The notes under the pieces: model-generated
The model's input: the letters and a program-made list of their open reading frames with translations, nothing else
Databases searched by the model: none
What the model was told of the DNA's origin: nothing
Made by a program: the position numbers and the translations under genes
Source: JAWKWH01 sp040830725
Lineage (GTDB): Bacteria > Pseudomonadota > Alphaproteobacteria > Rhizobiales > Rhizobiaceae
Assembly (NCBI GenBank): GCA_040830725.1
Contig: JBFOMG010000002.1
Coordinates: 15,467-79,466 of the forward strand
Length of the DNA stretch: 64,000 nt
Direction: 5' to 3'
Shown here: positions 24,746 through 33,183 of the stretch, piece after piece
How the letters are laid out: every line of letters begins with the position of its first letter
Position numbering within the stretch: position 1 is the first letter of the stretch

Positions 24746-25199
24746 TTCTGGAGACCCGGTGAGATCTGTTCGCCGTCGCTGCAAACCCCTGCACTCCCCA
24801 GTTTCCATTCTGACCGGTCAAATCGAAGATCTCAAACATACTTCAGCGATCATTGATCGAATGATTGTGCGGCATTATCGGTCGAACGTTCGATCGATGG
24901 ATAGCGCATGGCAGTTCTTCCCCCATTTCGGGGCATTTTGTGTGAAAACCAAACAGTAGCTTTGACCGCTGAGTTGCCATTCAAACGAGGAACGAAGTGC
25001 GGTCTAAGGACGAAATTTGGATTTTGAGATTGAACCGAAAAAGAGACGACGTCGCTGCTGACTGCCAGCACCGCCAGCCTTTAAAGAGCTTCATAAACAA
25101 CAGCATTTTGTCGTTTCGGGTGACCGAATAGTGTTCGGTGTCCCGCGTATGGCGTGTATACCCGTTGCACATCCGAATTGCTGGCGGATAACCTTTGAA
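24746..25199. other. Intergenic region between the IclR island and cutC
   Basis: I find no convincing gene in these 454 bases. A weak hairpin, CCCCC-ATTTC-GGGG (24920-24933), followed by ATTTTG may terminate the upstream operon. A perfect 12-bp palindrome TCGAACGTTCGA lies at 24882-24893, preceded by GTGCGG at 24868, but its spacing does not match the IclR motif. GTGTATACCCG near 25154 could be part of the cutC promoter. Base use looks less GC-biased than in the genes. Confidence 0.5.
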
Positions 25200-25970
25200 A
25201 TGACAAAACCCGACAACAACAAGCCTCTCGCGGAAATCTGTGTCGATTCTGTCGAAGGTGTCATTGCTGCCGCGGCCGCAGGGGCAGCGCGCGTCGAGCT
25301 TTGTTCTGCGTTGCTTGAGGGTGGCCTGACTCCATCATACGGCATGACCAAAAGAGCAAAAGCGGTCACCGGGCCGGTCGGCGTTCATGTCATGATACGG
25401 CCCCGCGGTGGCGACTTTCTGTATTCCAGCGAAGAATTCGCCGCCATGAAAGAGGATATCCTTGCACTCAAACGGCTTGACGTGGAGGGGTTTGTCTTCG
25501 GTCTGCTTGAGCCGGATGGAAATATCGATGTTGAGCGTACGAAAGAGCTCATCGAGCTTTGCAGACCGTCAAGTGTCACATTTCACCGTGCATTTGACAT
25601 GGCCAGAGATCCTTTTGAATCTTTGGATCTTCTGATCGAGCTGGGAGTGGAACGGCTTCTCACCTCCGGACAGGCGCCGGGGGTGCTGGAGGGAGCGCCG
25701 CTAATCAGGCAATTGATTGAACGAAGCGCAGACCGCATTGTGATTATGCCTGGCGGCGATATCAGTGCGCGCAATGTCGCGCGCATTGTCCGCGAAACCG
25801 GTGCAGAAGAAATCCACTTCGCGGCACTTGAGCCGGAGCCCGGTCCAATGCGCTACCGCAATCCGGAAGTCTTCATGGGTGGTACGCTACGCCCACCGGA
25901 ATATGATCGCATTGTCACAAAGGAAAGCGGCATCCGGCGCGTCATGAATGCAATCTCTTCAAGCAAATAG
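25200..25970 (+). CDS. cutC: CutC family protein
   Basis: The 256-residue TIM-barrel protein matches CutC throughout: EICVDSVEGVIAAAAAGAAR, ELCSALLEGGLTPSYGM, VHVMIRPRGGDFLYS, VTFHRAFDMARDP, LLTSGQAPGVLEGA and IMPGGDISARNV. CutC was named for copper homeostasis but its biochemical role is unsettled. The ATG at 25200 begins just before homology; the ribosome site is weak (GCGGA about 12 bases ahead). Next to GlcNAc/MurNAc catabolic genes the protein may have a sugar-related role, which is inference. Its stop is 20 bases from the convergent PP2C gene. Confidence 0.9.
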   Translation: MTKPDNNKPLAEICVDSVEGVIAAAAAGAARVELCSALLEGGLTPSYGMTKRAKAVTGPVGVHVMIRPRGGDFLYSSEEFAAMKEDILALKRLDVEGFVFGLLEPDGNIDVERTKELIELCRPSSVTFHRAFDMARDPFESLDLLIELGVERLLTSGQAPGVLEGAPLIRQLIERSADRIVIMPGGDISARNVARIVRETGAEEIHFAALEPEPGPMRYRNPEVFMGGTLRPPEYDRIVTKESGIRRVMNAISSSK

Positions 25971-25990
25971 GACACCACTCCAAATCGCGA

Positions 25991-26857
25991 TCAGGAAAGC
26001 CTGAGCAACATTGCGGTGGCGTCATCACTGCGTTTGAAGCGCGGGAAGCGTTGTCCGTCCGGATCGACTTCCTCCTCAATATGTCGAAGCTCGCCTAACA
26101 GGCGGTTCAATCCGCCGGAAATAGCCGTTTCCACCAGTGTTTCGGGCGTGTAAGCGTTATAAGTATCGACAAGGGCAGCAAAACCATCGCTGCACAGCAG
26201 GCTGTATGTCGGTCCCGAGATTTCCAGATTGGTCTCAAGCAAATGGTCTGCTGCCCCGGGCTCAAGGCCGAGCGTCCAAACGCCGCTTTGCGCGGTATTT
26301 TGCAGAGCCCTCGCCGTCCTCAGATCTTCCAAGGTTTCCGGGTTGGAGAGCAGATCGCTTCCATCACCAAATCCGCCTGTTTTGCCGATATGGTGCGATG
26401 CCCAGCCTTTCTCGACTTCAGAAAAACCGAGCAATGGCGAGAACGTGACAGTCTTGTCCGCCTTGAATGTGTAAGCCACACAGTCACCCAATCCAGAGAA
26501 TCGAATTCCGTTCTCGATGATTTGCAGGACAATGAAACTCGCCGAAGGCCATGCATAACGCGCCGGCAAATCACCCTGGCTCGCGGACAGGAAGTCTGAT
26601 TTCGCCTGCATGATGCAATCGCGGATGACGGCCGGGACACTTTTGCCGAAAGTGAGTCCCTTTGCCAGCCTGGCCGCTGCGAAACCGGCCAGCCAGGCCG
26701 CGTCACTTCCGGCGTCCGGCATGACCTGATTGTCGCCCAGCCCGGTGGCGCCGTCGATAACAAAGGCCGCATGATCATTCGAACCCAATGCGTCTTCATT
26801 CGCCCGATTTGCAGAGCCGCAGGCCGATATTCTGTCGATTACTTCGAGTTTGCACAT
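25991..26857 (-). CDS. PP2C-type protein phosphatase in amino-sugar operon
   Basis: The 288-residue protein shows the PP2C metal motifs in order: NEDALG (residues about 20-25), VIDGATGLG (33-41), FSGLGDCVAYTF (119-130), LLCSDGFAAL (about 218-227) and KRSDDATAMLLRL at the end. All key aspartates appear present, so it should be an active metal-dependent serine/threonine phosphatase, or a related phosphatase. It has no membrane or sensor domain. It is the last gene of the leftward run kinase - gntR - SIS - nagA, 9 bases after nagA. A regulatory phosphatase in such an operon is unusual. It may act on a catabolic enzyme or on a sugar phosphate. Confidence 0.8.
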   Translation of the reverse strand: MCKLEVIDRISACGSANRANEDALGSNDHAAFVIDGATGLGDNQVMPDAGSDAAWLAGFAAARLAKGLTFGKSVPAVIRDCIMQAKSDFLSASQGDLPARYAWPSASFIVLQIIENGIRFSGLGDCVAYTFKADKTVTFSPLLGFSEVEKGWASHHIGKTGGFGDGSDLLSNPETLEDLRTARALQNTAQSGVWTLGLEPGAADHLLETNLEISGPTYSLLCSDGFAALVDTYNAYTPETLVETAISGGLNRLLGELRHIEEEVDPDGQRFPRFKRSDDATAMLLRLS

Positions 26858-26866
26858 CAGTTGGCG

Positions 26867-28012
26867 CTATCTGACCCGCTTGCCTTCGATCCACACCTGG
26901 GCAACCTGGCAATCATCGTTCAAGTGAATGAAGCTGGCGCGAAATCCCTGCTTCAGGACACCCAATCGATCGTCACAGCCAATGGCCGCCGCGGGATAAG
27001 ATGAAGCCATTCTTATTGCTTCCTCACACCCGACACCATCAATATTCCTCATAAAGCCGACCGCCGAATTCATGTCGAGATCTGCCCCGGCAAGCGTTCC
27101 ATCTTCAAGTTCAAGCCGTCCGTTGCGTCTCCAAATGGTGCGATTGTTCAGCTCAAAAGTTCCCATATCGGTTCCGATTGTGGACATCGCATCGGTAACC
27201 AGGAAAATTCTGCCGGGACCCTTCTTTGCCGATAACGCAATTGAAATTGCTGCCGGGTCGACGTGAAATCCGTCAGCTATCAGGCCCGCGTGCAAGGAAC
27301 CGGTTCGCAAAGCCGCGCCGACCATGCCGGGTTCCCGATGGGTGAGCGGGCTCATGGCATTAAAGAGGTGGGTGACGCAGGTTGCGCCGGCATCTGCAGC
27401 GGCTTGAGCGGTCTCAAATGTCGAACCGCTGTGACCGAGGCTGACGACTACGCCGGCGGATGCAAGCGTTGCCATCTGCTCCAGGGAAACTGATTCCGGA
27501 GCGACGGTGACCATCAGGTGCCGCAGGTGCCGCTTGGCAGTCAGAATTTTTTCAAGGCTCTCGTTGTCCATCGGCCTGATGAACCGGGCTTCATGTGCAC
27601 CCTTTTTCTCAACAGACAAATGCGGACCTTCAAGGTGCAGGCCGAGGAACCCCGGAATTTTCTGCTGTTCTGCTTCGATGCCTGCCTGAATGGCCTGATC
27701 CAGAATATCGATGGAATCGGTGATAAGCGTCGGAAGCAGTGCAGCGGTACCGTATTTTGAATGCGCCTTGCAGATTTTTTCTATGGTCTCGACCGTCGGA
27801 TCTTCGTTGAAAAGAACGCCGCCACCGCCATTAACCTGCAAATCAATATATCCCGGTGCAATTTTGCCGCCGGCCAACTCAAGCGATTTGCAGTCCTGCG
27901 GTAGCTGATCGAGTTTGAAGATACCGACAATCCTGCCTTCCTCAAAAACCAGTGCACTGTTTTTGTGTGTAGCGGATCCATCGAAAATTGTAGCGCCGGT
28001 AATCGCAATCAT
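26867..28012 (-). CDS. nagA: N-acetylglucosamine-6-phosphate deacetylase
   Basis: The 381-residue amidohydrolase removes acetate from GlcNAc-6-phosphate to give glucosamine-6-phosphate. The motifs match NagA: APGYIDLQVNGGGGV, the metal-ligand HLEGPHLS, GHSGSTFE, HLFNAMSPL, LIADGFHVD and the catalytic aspartate in FLVTDAMS. It follows the SIS-domain gene by 4 bases, and together they make the two lower steps of amino-sugar catabolism. The gene belongs to the leftward half of a divergon with murQ, so it would also use GlcNAc-6-P released by MurQ. Confidence 0.95.
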   Translation of the reverse strand: MIAITGATIFDGSATHKNSALVFEEGRIVGIFKLDQLPQDCKSLELAGGKIAPGYIDLQVNGGGGVLFNEDPTVETIEKICKAHSKYGTAALLPTLITDSIDILDQAIQAGIEAEQQKIPGFLGLHLEGPHLSVEKKGAHEARFIRPMDNESLEKILTAKRHLRHLMVTVAPESVSLEQMATLASAGVVVSLGHSGSTFETAQAAADAGATCVTHLFNAMSPLTHREPGMVGAALRTGSLHAGLIADGFHVDPAAISIALSAKKGPGRIFLVTDAMSTIGTDMGTFELNNRTIWRRNGRLELEDGTLAGADLDMNSAVGFMRNIDGVGCEEAIRMASSYPAAAIGCDDRLGVLKQGFRASFIHLNDDCQVAQVWIEGKRVR

Positions 28013-28016
28013 TGGA

Positions 28017-29060
28017 TCAAACCGTCTCGGTCACTTTTCTCAGATTTCGCGGAACATCCGGATCCAGCCCCCGTAGCCGCGAAAGCTTCTCGATGAATGA
28101 ATAGAAAGAAATGACCAGTATAAGAGGATCCGTAAGCGGATGGCCGGTCGCTTCGTACGGAAGCTGTTGGCAGCGGCTGGTCTTGCTTGATGTTGCAAAA
28201 ACATCTGCACCATCGCGTGCCAGGCCATCAGCGGTATCGGCGACAAAGCGCTCCGACGCATCGCGGGAGATCAGTGCGAGTACCGGATAGTTTGACCCGA
28301 CGATTGCGATCGGGCCGTGAAGCACTTCCGCAGAACTAAAGGCCTCAGCATGAATCCGGCAGGTCTCCTTGAATTTCAGGGCAACTTCATTTGCAATCGC
28401 AAACGAAGGTCCCCGCCCAAGCACGAGAAGGGAATTTTCGGCCACCATTCGGGCGCAAAGAACACTCCAGTCCAGGTTCACCGCCTTCGCGGCAATTCCC
28501 GGTAATGCAACGAGCGCATCCAGTAACTGCTTGTCTTCTTTCCAATGCGCCAAAAGCAGCAGGCCCGCGACAATCGAAGTCACAAAAGTCTTGGTCGCTG
28601 CCACGCTTCTCTCAGGACCCGCTTGCAACGGGATCGTGTGAGCGCAGGCATCGGCCAGCGGTGAGGTGTGATCGTTTGTGATCGCAATGGTCAACGCGCC
28701 ACCCGATGTCGCGGATTGCGCTGACTGAACGATATCGGGGCTTCTTCCCGACTGAGAAATAGAAATACAGGCGGTGTTCCGCATATCGAGCGAGACGCCA
28801 TAGATGGAGCTTACCGAAGGACCGATCGATGCTACCGGAATTCCTGCTGAAAGCTCCAATGCGTACTTCAGATACATGGCTGCATGGTCGGATGAGCCGC
28901 GTGCGATCGTTGTGATCAGACCGGGGTCAACCGACCTAATGTCTGCCGCTGCGGCCTGAATGTCAGACAGTGAACCTTCAAAAAGACGAGAAATCGCATT
29001 TGGAATATCCTCCAGTTCCTGGCGCATTCTGGTGGTTGTTTCCATCTGGGAGAAACTCAT
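28017..29060 (-). CDS. SIS-domain sugar isomerase/deaminase (NagB-II / AgaS / GlmS-C-like)
   Basis: The 347-residue protein contains two SIS domains like the isomerase half of GlmS: ISISQSGRSPDIVQ and RSVAATKTFVTS in the first, LVLGRGPSFAIANEVALKFKE-type segment and HAEAFSSAEVLHGPIA in the second. Without a glutaminase domain this group acts as glucosamine-6-phosphate deaminase (NagB-II), giving fructose-6-phosphate and ammonia. That completes the route from MurQ and NagA, and no NagB-I is present. The ATG at 29060 has GGAG 8 bases ahead and follows gntR by 2 bases; an upstream TTG exists but is less likely. Confidence 0.88.
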   Translation of the reverse strand: MSFSQMETTTRMRQELEDIPNAISRLFEGSLSDIQAAAADIRSVDPGLITTIARGSSDHAAMYLKYALELSAGIPVASIGPSVSSIYGVSLDMRNTACISISQSGRSPDIVQSAQSATSGGALTIAITNDHTSPLADACAHTIPLQAGPERSVAATKTFVTSIVAGLLLLAHWKEDKQLLDALVALPGIAAKAVNLDWSVLCARMVAENSLLVLGRGPSFAIANEVALKFKETCRIHAEAFSSAEVLHGPIAIVGSNYPVLALISRDASERFVADTADGLARDGADVFATSSKTSRCQQLPYEATGHPLTDPLILVISFYSFIEKLSRLRGLDPDVPRNLRKVTETV

Positions 29061-29062
29061 GA

Positions 29063-29827
29063 TCAATTCTCCGGGATGCGAAGTTCGGCAACAAAATCGT
29101 AGGCGTCTCCGCGATAAAGAGAGCGGGTGAATTCCACCACCTTCCCGGATTCAAGATACGAAACCCTTTCGATGCGAAGACCAGCCGTCTTTTCGGGGAC
29201 GTTCAGCAATTGCGCGTCTTCTTCATCGAGAATGTGGGCGGATATTCTCTGGACAGCACGAACCGGCTTGTTTCCGCTTTTTGCAAGGTGGGCGTAAAGG
29301 GACCCGCCAATATTTTCCGGATCGGGAAGAATATCGGCCGCAATCGATGCCCACTCGATTGCCAGCGGTCTTTCATCGGCAATGCGCAACCTGGAAATTC
29401 GGGCGACATTATCACTGGGTGTAAGGCCAAGAACCATCATCTCTTCCGGGGAAGGTGAAAACACCCCTCGCTCCAGCCATTGCGATTTGGAGATCCAACC
29501 TCGCCTCTCCATGTCCTCACTAAATGAGGTCAGTCGGGACAGTGACTGTTCGACTTTCTGGCGTCGTGGTGCAATCGACGTTCCGGATCCCTGCCGTTGG
29601 ACAACAAACCCGTCTCGCACCAGTTCCTGGACCGCTTTGCGGACGGTGACCCGTGAAAGCTTGCTCAATTGCGCAATTTCCCGCTCTGATGGCAACGCTT
29701 CACCCTCACGGAAAAGGCCAGACCGGATTGCGCTTTCCAAGTGCTGGCTCAGTTGAGAGTACAAAGGCCCTGCATGCTCACGGACCCAGTTTTCCTGCGA
29801 CAGGATTTGTGCGAAATCAGTGGCCAT
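29063..29827 (-). CDS. GntR/HutC-family regulator (NagR/DasR-like)
   Basis: The 254-residue protein has an N-terminal winged helix (LYSQLSQHLESAI, LPSEREIAQLSKLSRVTVRKA, VVQRQGSGTSI) and a C-terminal UTRA effector domain (SRLTSFSEDMERRG, PLAIEWASI, ERVSYLESGKVVEFTRS). Such regulators of GlcNAc catabolism sense GlcN-6-P or GlcNAc-6-P. AGGAGG lies 7 bases ahead of the ATG, and the gene overlaps the kinase gene by 11 bases. Likely operators are the TGGTAT/ATACC sites flanking the divergent promoter at 30721-30876. It probably represses both arms. Confidence 0.92.
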   Translation of the reverse strand: MATDFAQILSQENWVREHAGPLYSQLSQHLESAIRSGLFREGEALPSEREIAQLSKLSRVTVRKAVQELVRDGFVVQRQGSGTSIAPRRQKVEQSLSRLTSFSEDMERRGWISKSQWLERGVFSPSPEEMMVLGLTPSDNVARISRLRIADERPLAIEWASIAADILPDPENIGGSLYAHLAKSGNKPVRAVQRISAHILDEEDAQLLNVPEKTAGLRIERVSYLESGKVVEFTRSLYRGDAYDFVAELRIPEN

Positions 29828-30713
29828 GATGCGCCTCCTGATCAGAGAAGGTTTTCACGGCCAGTTGAGCCGCCCCGGTAACCGCATCGGCAATTGGGGT
29901 CCGCAATCGTTTTCCATACTTGGTGTCGAGCATTTCACCGTAAACCGGACCCAATCCACCAAGCATGCAGAGCGGAGAGCCATCATCTTTCACAATGCTC
30001 GCCAGTGTTTCCTCGATATGGGAGATCGCTTCCCCAACGATCATCTCCCCGATCGTGTCGCCGCGTTTGGCAAACCCAAATATCATCGGTGCGTAAGTTC
30101 CGAATTCGCCGGGTAGTGCCGAATGGGCGTATTCCATGACTTTGTGCGGATCGTTCTCAAAATCAGACATGACCTGGCGGGTAAGCTGCGAATGTGCGTG
30201 AACGCCATCGTGACACAGTAATGCTTCCTGAAGCAGGCGACGCCCAAGCCAGGCACCGCTCGCCAAGTCACCGACACTGAATCCCCAACCGCCGGCCGTG
30301 CGAACCACTCCGTCGATCCGGTAGATATAGACTGTGCCGGTACCAATGATGGCGACCGCACCATCTTCAGATCCTATCGCCCCCTCCAGCGAGATGCGCG
30401 CATCTGTCTCGATCACAGAATTTGCGAATGGCAGTTTCTCACGCAACCTTGCAACTGCCTCGCCGCTGTTGGCTCCGGCAAGACCGAGGAAGGCCGGAAT
30501 TCGGTGTAGCTCGCCAGCGTCGATTTCGGCATTGCGCAGTGCCGTATGCGACGCTTCCAGAATACTGGCGATGGCACCATCGAAATTACTCATAATATTT
30601 GCAGCACCGGCAACGCCCGATCCCAGCAGGTTTACCTCTTCATCACAGAGCACAACCCGGCAGCCGGTTCCGCCACCATCAATTCCCAGGAAGATTCGAT
30701 TTTCATGCGCCAT
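29817..30713 (-). CDS. BadF/BadG-family sugar kinase (GlcNAc/MurNAc kinase-like)
   Basis: The 298-residue ASKHA-fold kinase has FLGIDGGGTGCRVVL at the N-terminus (phosphate-1 loop), LGLAGANSGEAV, a phosphate-2 segment VAIIGTGTVYIY and TAGGWGFSVGDLASGAWLG. This family includes human NAGK and bacterial MurK, which phosphorylate GlcNAc and/or MurNAc. Since import here is by an ABC system rather than a PTS, a kinase is needed before MurQ and NagA can act. It fits that role exactly as the first gene of the leftward operon. Specificity between GlcNAc and MurNAc cannot be read from the sequence. Confidence 0.88.
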   Translation of the reverse strand: MAHENRIFLGIDGGGTGCRVVLCDEEVNLLGSGVAGAANIMSNFDGAIASILEASHTALRNAEIDAGELHRIPAFLGLAGANSGEAVARLREKLPFANSVIETDARISLEGAIGSEDGAVAIIGTGTVYIYRIDGVVRTAGGWGFSVGDLASGAWLGRRLLQEALLCHDGVHAHSQLTRQVMSDFENDPHKVMEYAHSALPGEFGTYAPMIFGFAKRGDTIGEMIVGEAISHIEETLASIVKDDGSPLCMLGGLGPVYGEMLDTKYGKRLRTPIADAVTGAAQLAVKTFSDQEAHHGH

Positions 30714-30720
30714 TATTCTA

Positions 30721-30739
30721 GTATACCAATATAATACCA
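30721..30739. promoter_or_regulatory. Candidate GntR (NagR-like) operator, kinase side
   Basis: On the minus strand this reads TGGTATTATATTGGTATAC, two TGGTAT elements 11 bases apart, ending in the inverted TATAC. It sits 8 bases upstream of the kinase start, so a bound regulator would block that promoter or early elongation. A related site lies next to murQ at 30853. Confidence 0.5.
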
Positions 30740-30852
30740 TTAACCAAGTGATTTTTTCCAATTTTTCGAAATATATCTATCATATTGAATTTATTTAATA
30801 ATCTAAATTCCCTAAAGAATTTTCCAATTTTTGATTACTGGCGTATGGACAA

Positions 30853-30876
30853 TTGGTATTTCTTTGGCATTATACC
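30853..30876. promoter_or_regulatory. Candidate GntR (NagR-like) operator, murQ side
   Basis: TTGGTAT at 30853-30859 and TATACC at 30871-30876 are inverted arms flanking a second TTTGGCAT element. It ends 3 bases before the murQ ATG. The intervening 30740-30852 is very AT rich and carries two direct copies of TTTTCCAATTTTT (30754-30766 and 30820-30832), probably promoter or UP-like elements. Confidence 0.5.
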
Positions 30877-30879
30877 TCA

Positions 30880-31785
30880 ATGTCTCAAACCGCAACCGAC
30901 AAACCCACCACCGAGGCGCTGAATGATTGCGCGATCGGCCTGGATTCAAGAAAGCCGGCGCAGATTCTGGGCGCATTGCTGGATGGTCAAACCGCTGCGG
31001 CTGCAGCCGTCTCAGGGGCCATCGACGCAATCGCCCGGGCGGCGGACGTAGCAGCGAAGGCGGTCGCCGGAGGAAATACGCTGGCATATGTGGGTGCAGG
31101 CAGTTCGGGATTGATGGCGATGGCCGACGCGCTTGAATTGCCGGGGACATTCGGGATTCCGGCAGAACAGATCAAAGTTGTTCTGGCCGGGGGTAACTCT
31201 AGTCTTTCCGATCTCATCGGGGCGCATGATGATGACGAAAAAGGCGCCGAAAGCGATATCGCCAAAGCCAATTTTTCCAGCGGTGACTGCGCTATATGCG
31301 TTTCAGCGAGTGGAACCACGCCCTACACTGTCAAAGCTGCGCAAATTCTCCAGCAAAGAGGCATCACCACCATCGTGCTTGCCAACAACCGGGGCTCACT
31401 CCTTTTGAACGGAGCGGATATACCGGTTCTGTTGGCCACTCCGCCCGAGTTGATTTCCGGTTCAACACGAATGGGGGCAGGAACCGCCCAGAAGATCGCA
31501 TTGAACATGTTTTCGACCCTGATGGCTGTCCATCTCGGTCATGTTCACGATGGGATGATGATCAATCTGACGGCGGATAATGAGAAGTTGAGGCGGCGGG
31601 CATGCGGCATGGTCGCAGCAATTGCCGGATGTTCAGCGGAGCAGGCAGCCGACTACCTGGACCGGGCCGGCGGCTCGGTAAAAGTGGCAGTATTGCTGGC
31701 TGGTGGTATTGCTGATTCATCCGCCGCTGAAGCAATGCTTGCTACCTCCGGCGGAAACTTGCGGGGGGCGCTCGCCGCAATTTAG
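30880..31785 (+). CDS. murQ: N-acetylmuramic acid 6-phosphate etherase
   Basis: The 301-residue SIS-domain lyase cleaves the D-lactyl ether of MurNAc-6-phosphate to give GlcNAc-6-phosphate. It has TEALND near the N-terminus, AYVGAGSSGLMAMADALEL, ICVSASGTTPYTVKAAQIL, and the MurQ signature ISGSTRMGAGTAQKIALN with HVHDGMMINLTADNEKL after it. The ATG at 30880 is chosen because homology begins there; the longer frame overlaps the operator. It is the first gene of the rightward arm and leads straight into a CUT1 importer, so the imported ligand is likely MurNAc or a muropeptide sugar. Confidence 0.93.
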   Translation: MSQTATDKPTTEALNDCAIGLDSRKPAQILGALLDGQTAAAAAVSGAIDAIARAADVAAKAVAGGNTLAYVGAGSSGLMAMADALELPGTFGIPAEQIKVVLAGGNSSLSDLIGAHDDDEKGAESDIAKANFSSGDCAICVSASGTTPYTVKAAQILQQRGITTIVLANNRGSLLLNGADIPVLLATPPELISGSTRMGAGTAQKIALNMFSTLMAVHLGHVHDGMMINLTADNEKLRRRACGMVAAIAGCSAEQAADYLDRAGGSVKVAVLLAGGIADSSAAEAMLATSGGNLRGALAAI

Positions 31786-31851
31786 ATCATTGTAATTTAT
31801 CGACCTTCGCGCAACGATACGCGCATAACATCAGAAAGCAGGGAGTGAGAA

Positions 31852-33114
31852 ATGAGACTAAGTTCAATCAAGGTGGCTTTGGCAGCATCAACGATGCTGG
31901 GCCTTTCCGGCGTGGTGGTCGCGCAGGATGCCACGCTGACCATCGAGAGCTGGCGCAATGACGATCTGGCAATCTGGCAAGACAAGATCATTCCGGCCTT
32001 TGAGGCGAAGCATCCTGGTATCAAGGTGAAATTCACACCATCTGCACCGGCGGAATACAACGCCGTTTTGAATTCGAAGCTGGAAGCGGGATCAGCCGGC
32101 GACTTGATCACATGCAGACCATTTGATGCATCACTTGCCCTTTATGACAAGGGTTATCTGGCATCGCTTGTAGACCTGGAAGGGATGAAGAACTTTTCCG
32201 ACGTCGCCAAATCCGCATGGATTACCGATGATGGCGCCAATCCGTTCTGCGTGCCGATGGCTTCGGTGATCCATGGCTTTATCTACAACGCCGATGCGTT
32301 TGCTGAAGTCGGTGTCGACGTACCCAATACTGTCGAGGAATTTTTTTCCGCGCTCGACAAGATCAAGGAAGACGGCAACTACATCCCGATGGCCATGGGT
32401 ACAAACGACCAGTGGGAAGCAGCCACGATGGGCTACAACAACATCGGGCCGAACTACTGGAAAGGAGAAGAAGGCCGAAATGCGCTGATCAAGGGCGAGC
32501 AGAAGCTGACCGACGAACCGTGGGTCGCACCATACAGGCAGTTGGCAAAATGGAGCGCCTATCTGGGTGATGGATACGAGGCGCAAACCTATCCGGACAG
32601 CCAGAACTTGTTCACGCTTGGCCGGGCGGCGGTTTACCCTGCTGGTTCGTGGGAAATCACCGGCTTTAACACCAATGCTGATTTCAAGATGGGCGCATTC
32701 ATTCCGCCGGTCCAGAATGCTGGTGATGACTGCTACATCTCCGATCATACCGATATCGCGATCGGAATGAATGCGGCTTCCCCGAACGCAGAGGCAGCCA
32801 AGACCTTTTTGAATTGGGTTGCGTCGGCCGAGTTTGCAAGCCTTTACGCCAATGCGCTTCCAGGCTTCTTCCCGCTTTCCAGCGAGCCGGTGCAGTTGGA
32901 AGACCCGCTGGCACAAGAGTTCATTTCGTGGCGTGAGAAGTGCAATTCGACAATCCGCTCGACCTACCAGATCCTTTCGCGTGGCGACCCCAATTTGGAG
33001 AACGAAACGTGGAATGCATCTGTCGCCGTGATCAAGGGCACCGAAACGCCCGAGGCGGCAGGAAAACGTCTCCAGGATGGGCTGGCATCCTGGTACAAGC
33101 CGCACATGCAGTAG
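31852..33114 (+). CDS. CUT1 ABC transporter substrate-binding protein (SBP family 1)
   Basis: The 420-residue protein has a Sec signal peptide (IKVALAASTMLGLSGVVVAQ, cleavage near residue 25). The mature protein begins ATLTIESWRNDDLAIWQDKI and contains GSAGDLITCRPFDASLALYD and AAVYPAGSWEITGF, typical of family 1. GGGAG 6 bases ahead of the ATG supports the start. From the linked murQ, nagA and kinase genes the ligand should be an amino sugar such as MurNAc, GlcNAc or their disaccharide. A strong hairpin follows the gene. Confidence 0.92.
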   Translation: MRLSSIKVALAASTMLGLSGVVVAQDATLTIESWRNDDLAIWQDKIIPAFEAKHPGIKVKFTPSAPAEYNAVLNSKLEAGSAGDLITCRPFDASLALYDKGYLASLVDLEGMKNFSDVAKSAWITDDGANPFCVPMASVIHGFIYNADAFAEVGVDVPNTVEEFFSALDKIKEDGNYIPMAMGTNDQWEAATMGYNNIGPNYWKGEEGRNALIKGEQKLTDEPWVAPYRQLAKWSAYLGDGYEAQTYPDSQNLFTLGRAAVYPAGSWEITGFNTNADFKMGAFIPPVQNAGDDCYISDHTDIAIGMNAASPNAEAAKTFLNWVASAEFASLYANALPGFFPLSSEPVQLEDPLAQEFISWREKCNSTIRSTYQILSRGDPNLENETWNASVAVIKGTETPEAAGKRLQDGLASWYKPHMQ

Positions 33115-33125
33115 CGGCATTCAAG

Positions 33126-33154
33126 AGCGGGCCGTGCGCGGCATGGCCCGCTCC
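33126..33154 (+). promoter_or_regulatory. Intercistronic hairpin after binding-protein gene
   Basis: GAGCGGGCC and GGCCCGCTC form a perfect 9-bp stem. The 11-base loop can add a TGC/GCA pairing. It begins 11 bases after the binding-protein stop and 58 bases before the permease start. CTTTAC follows, without a real T-run. It probably sets the ratio of binding protein to permease. Confidence 0.7.
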
Positions 33155-33183
33155 TTTACAGCTGGATTTTCAATGGTATCGCT

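Noticed and set aside
24868..24893. A further IclR site at GTGCGG...GTCGAAC before cutC
   Set aside because: Both half-sites occur but they are separated by 11-12 bases instead of 5, so it does not fit the motif of the other sites.
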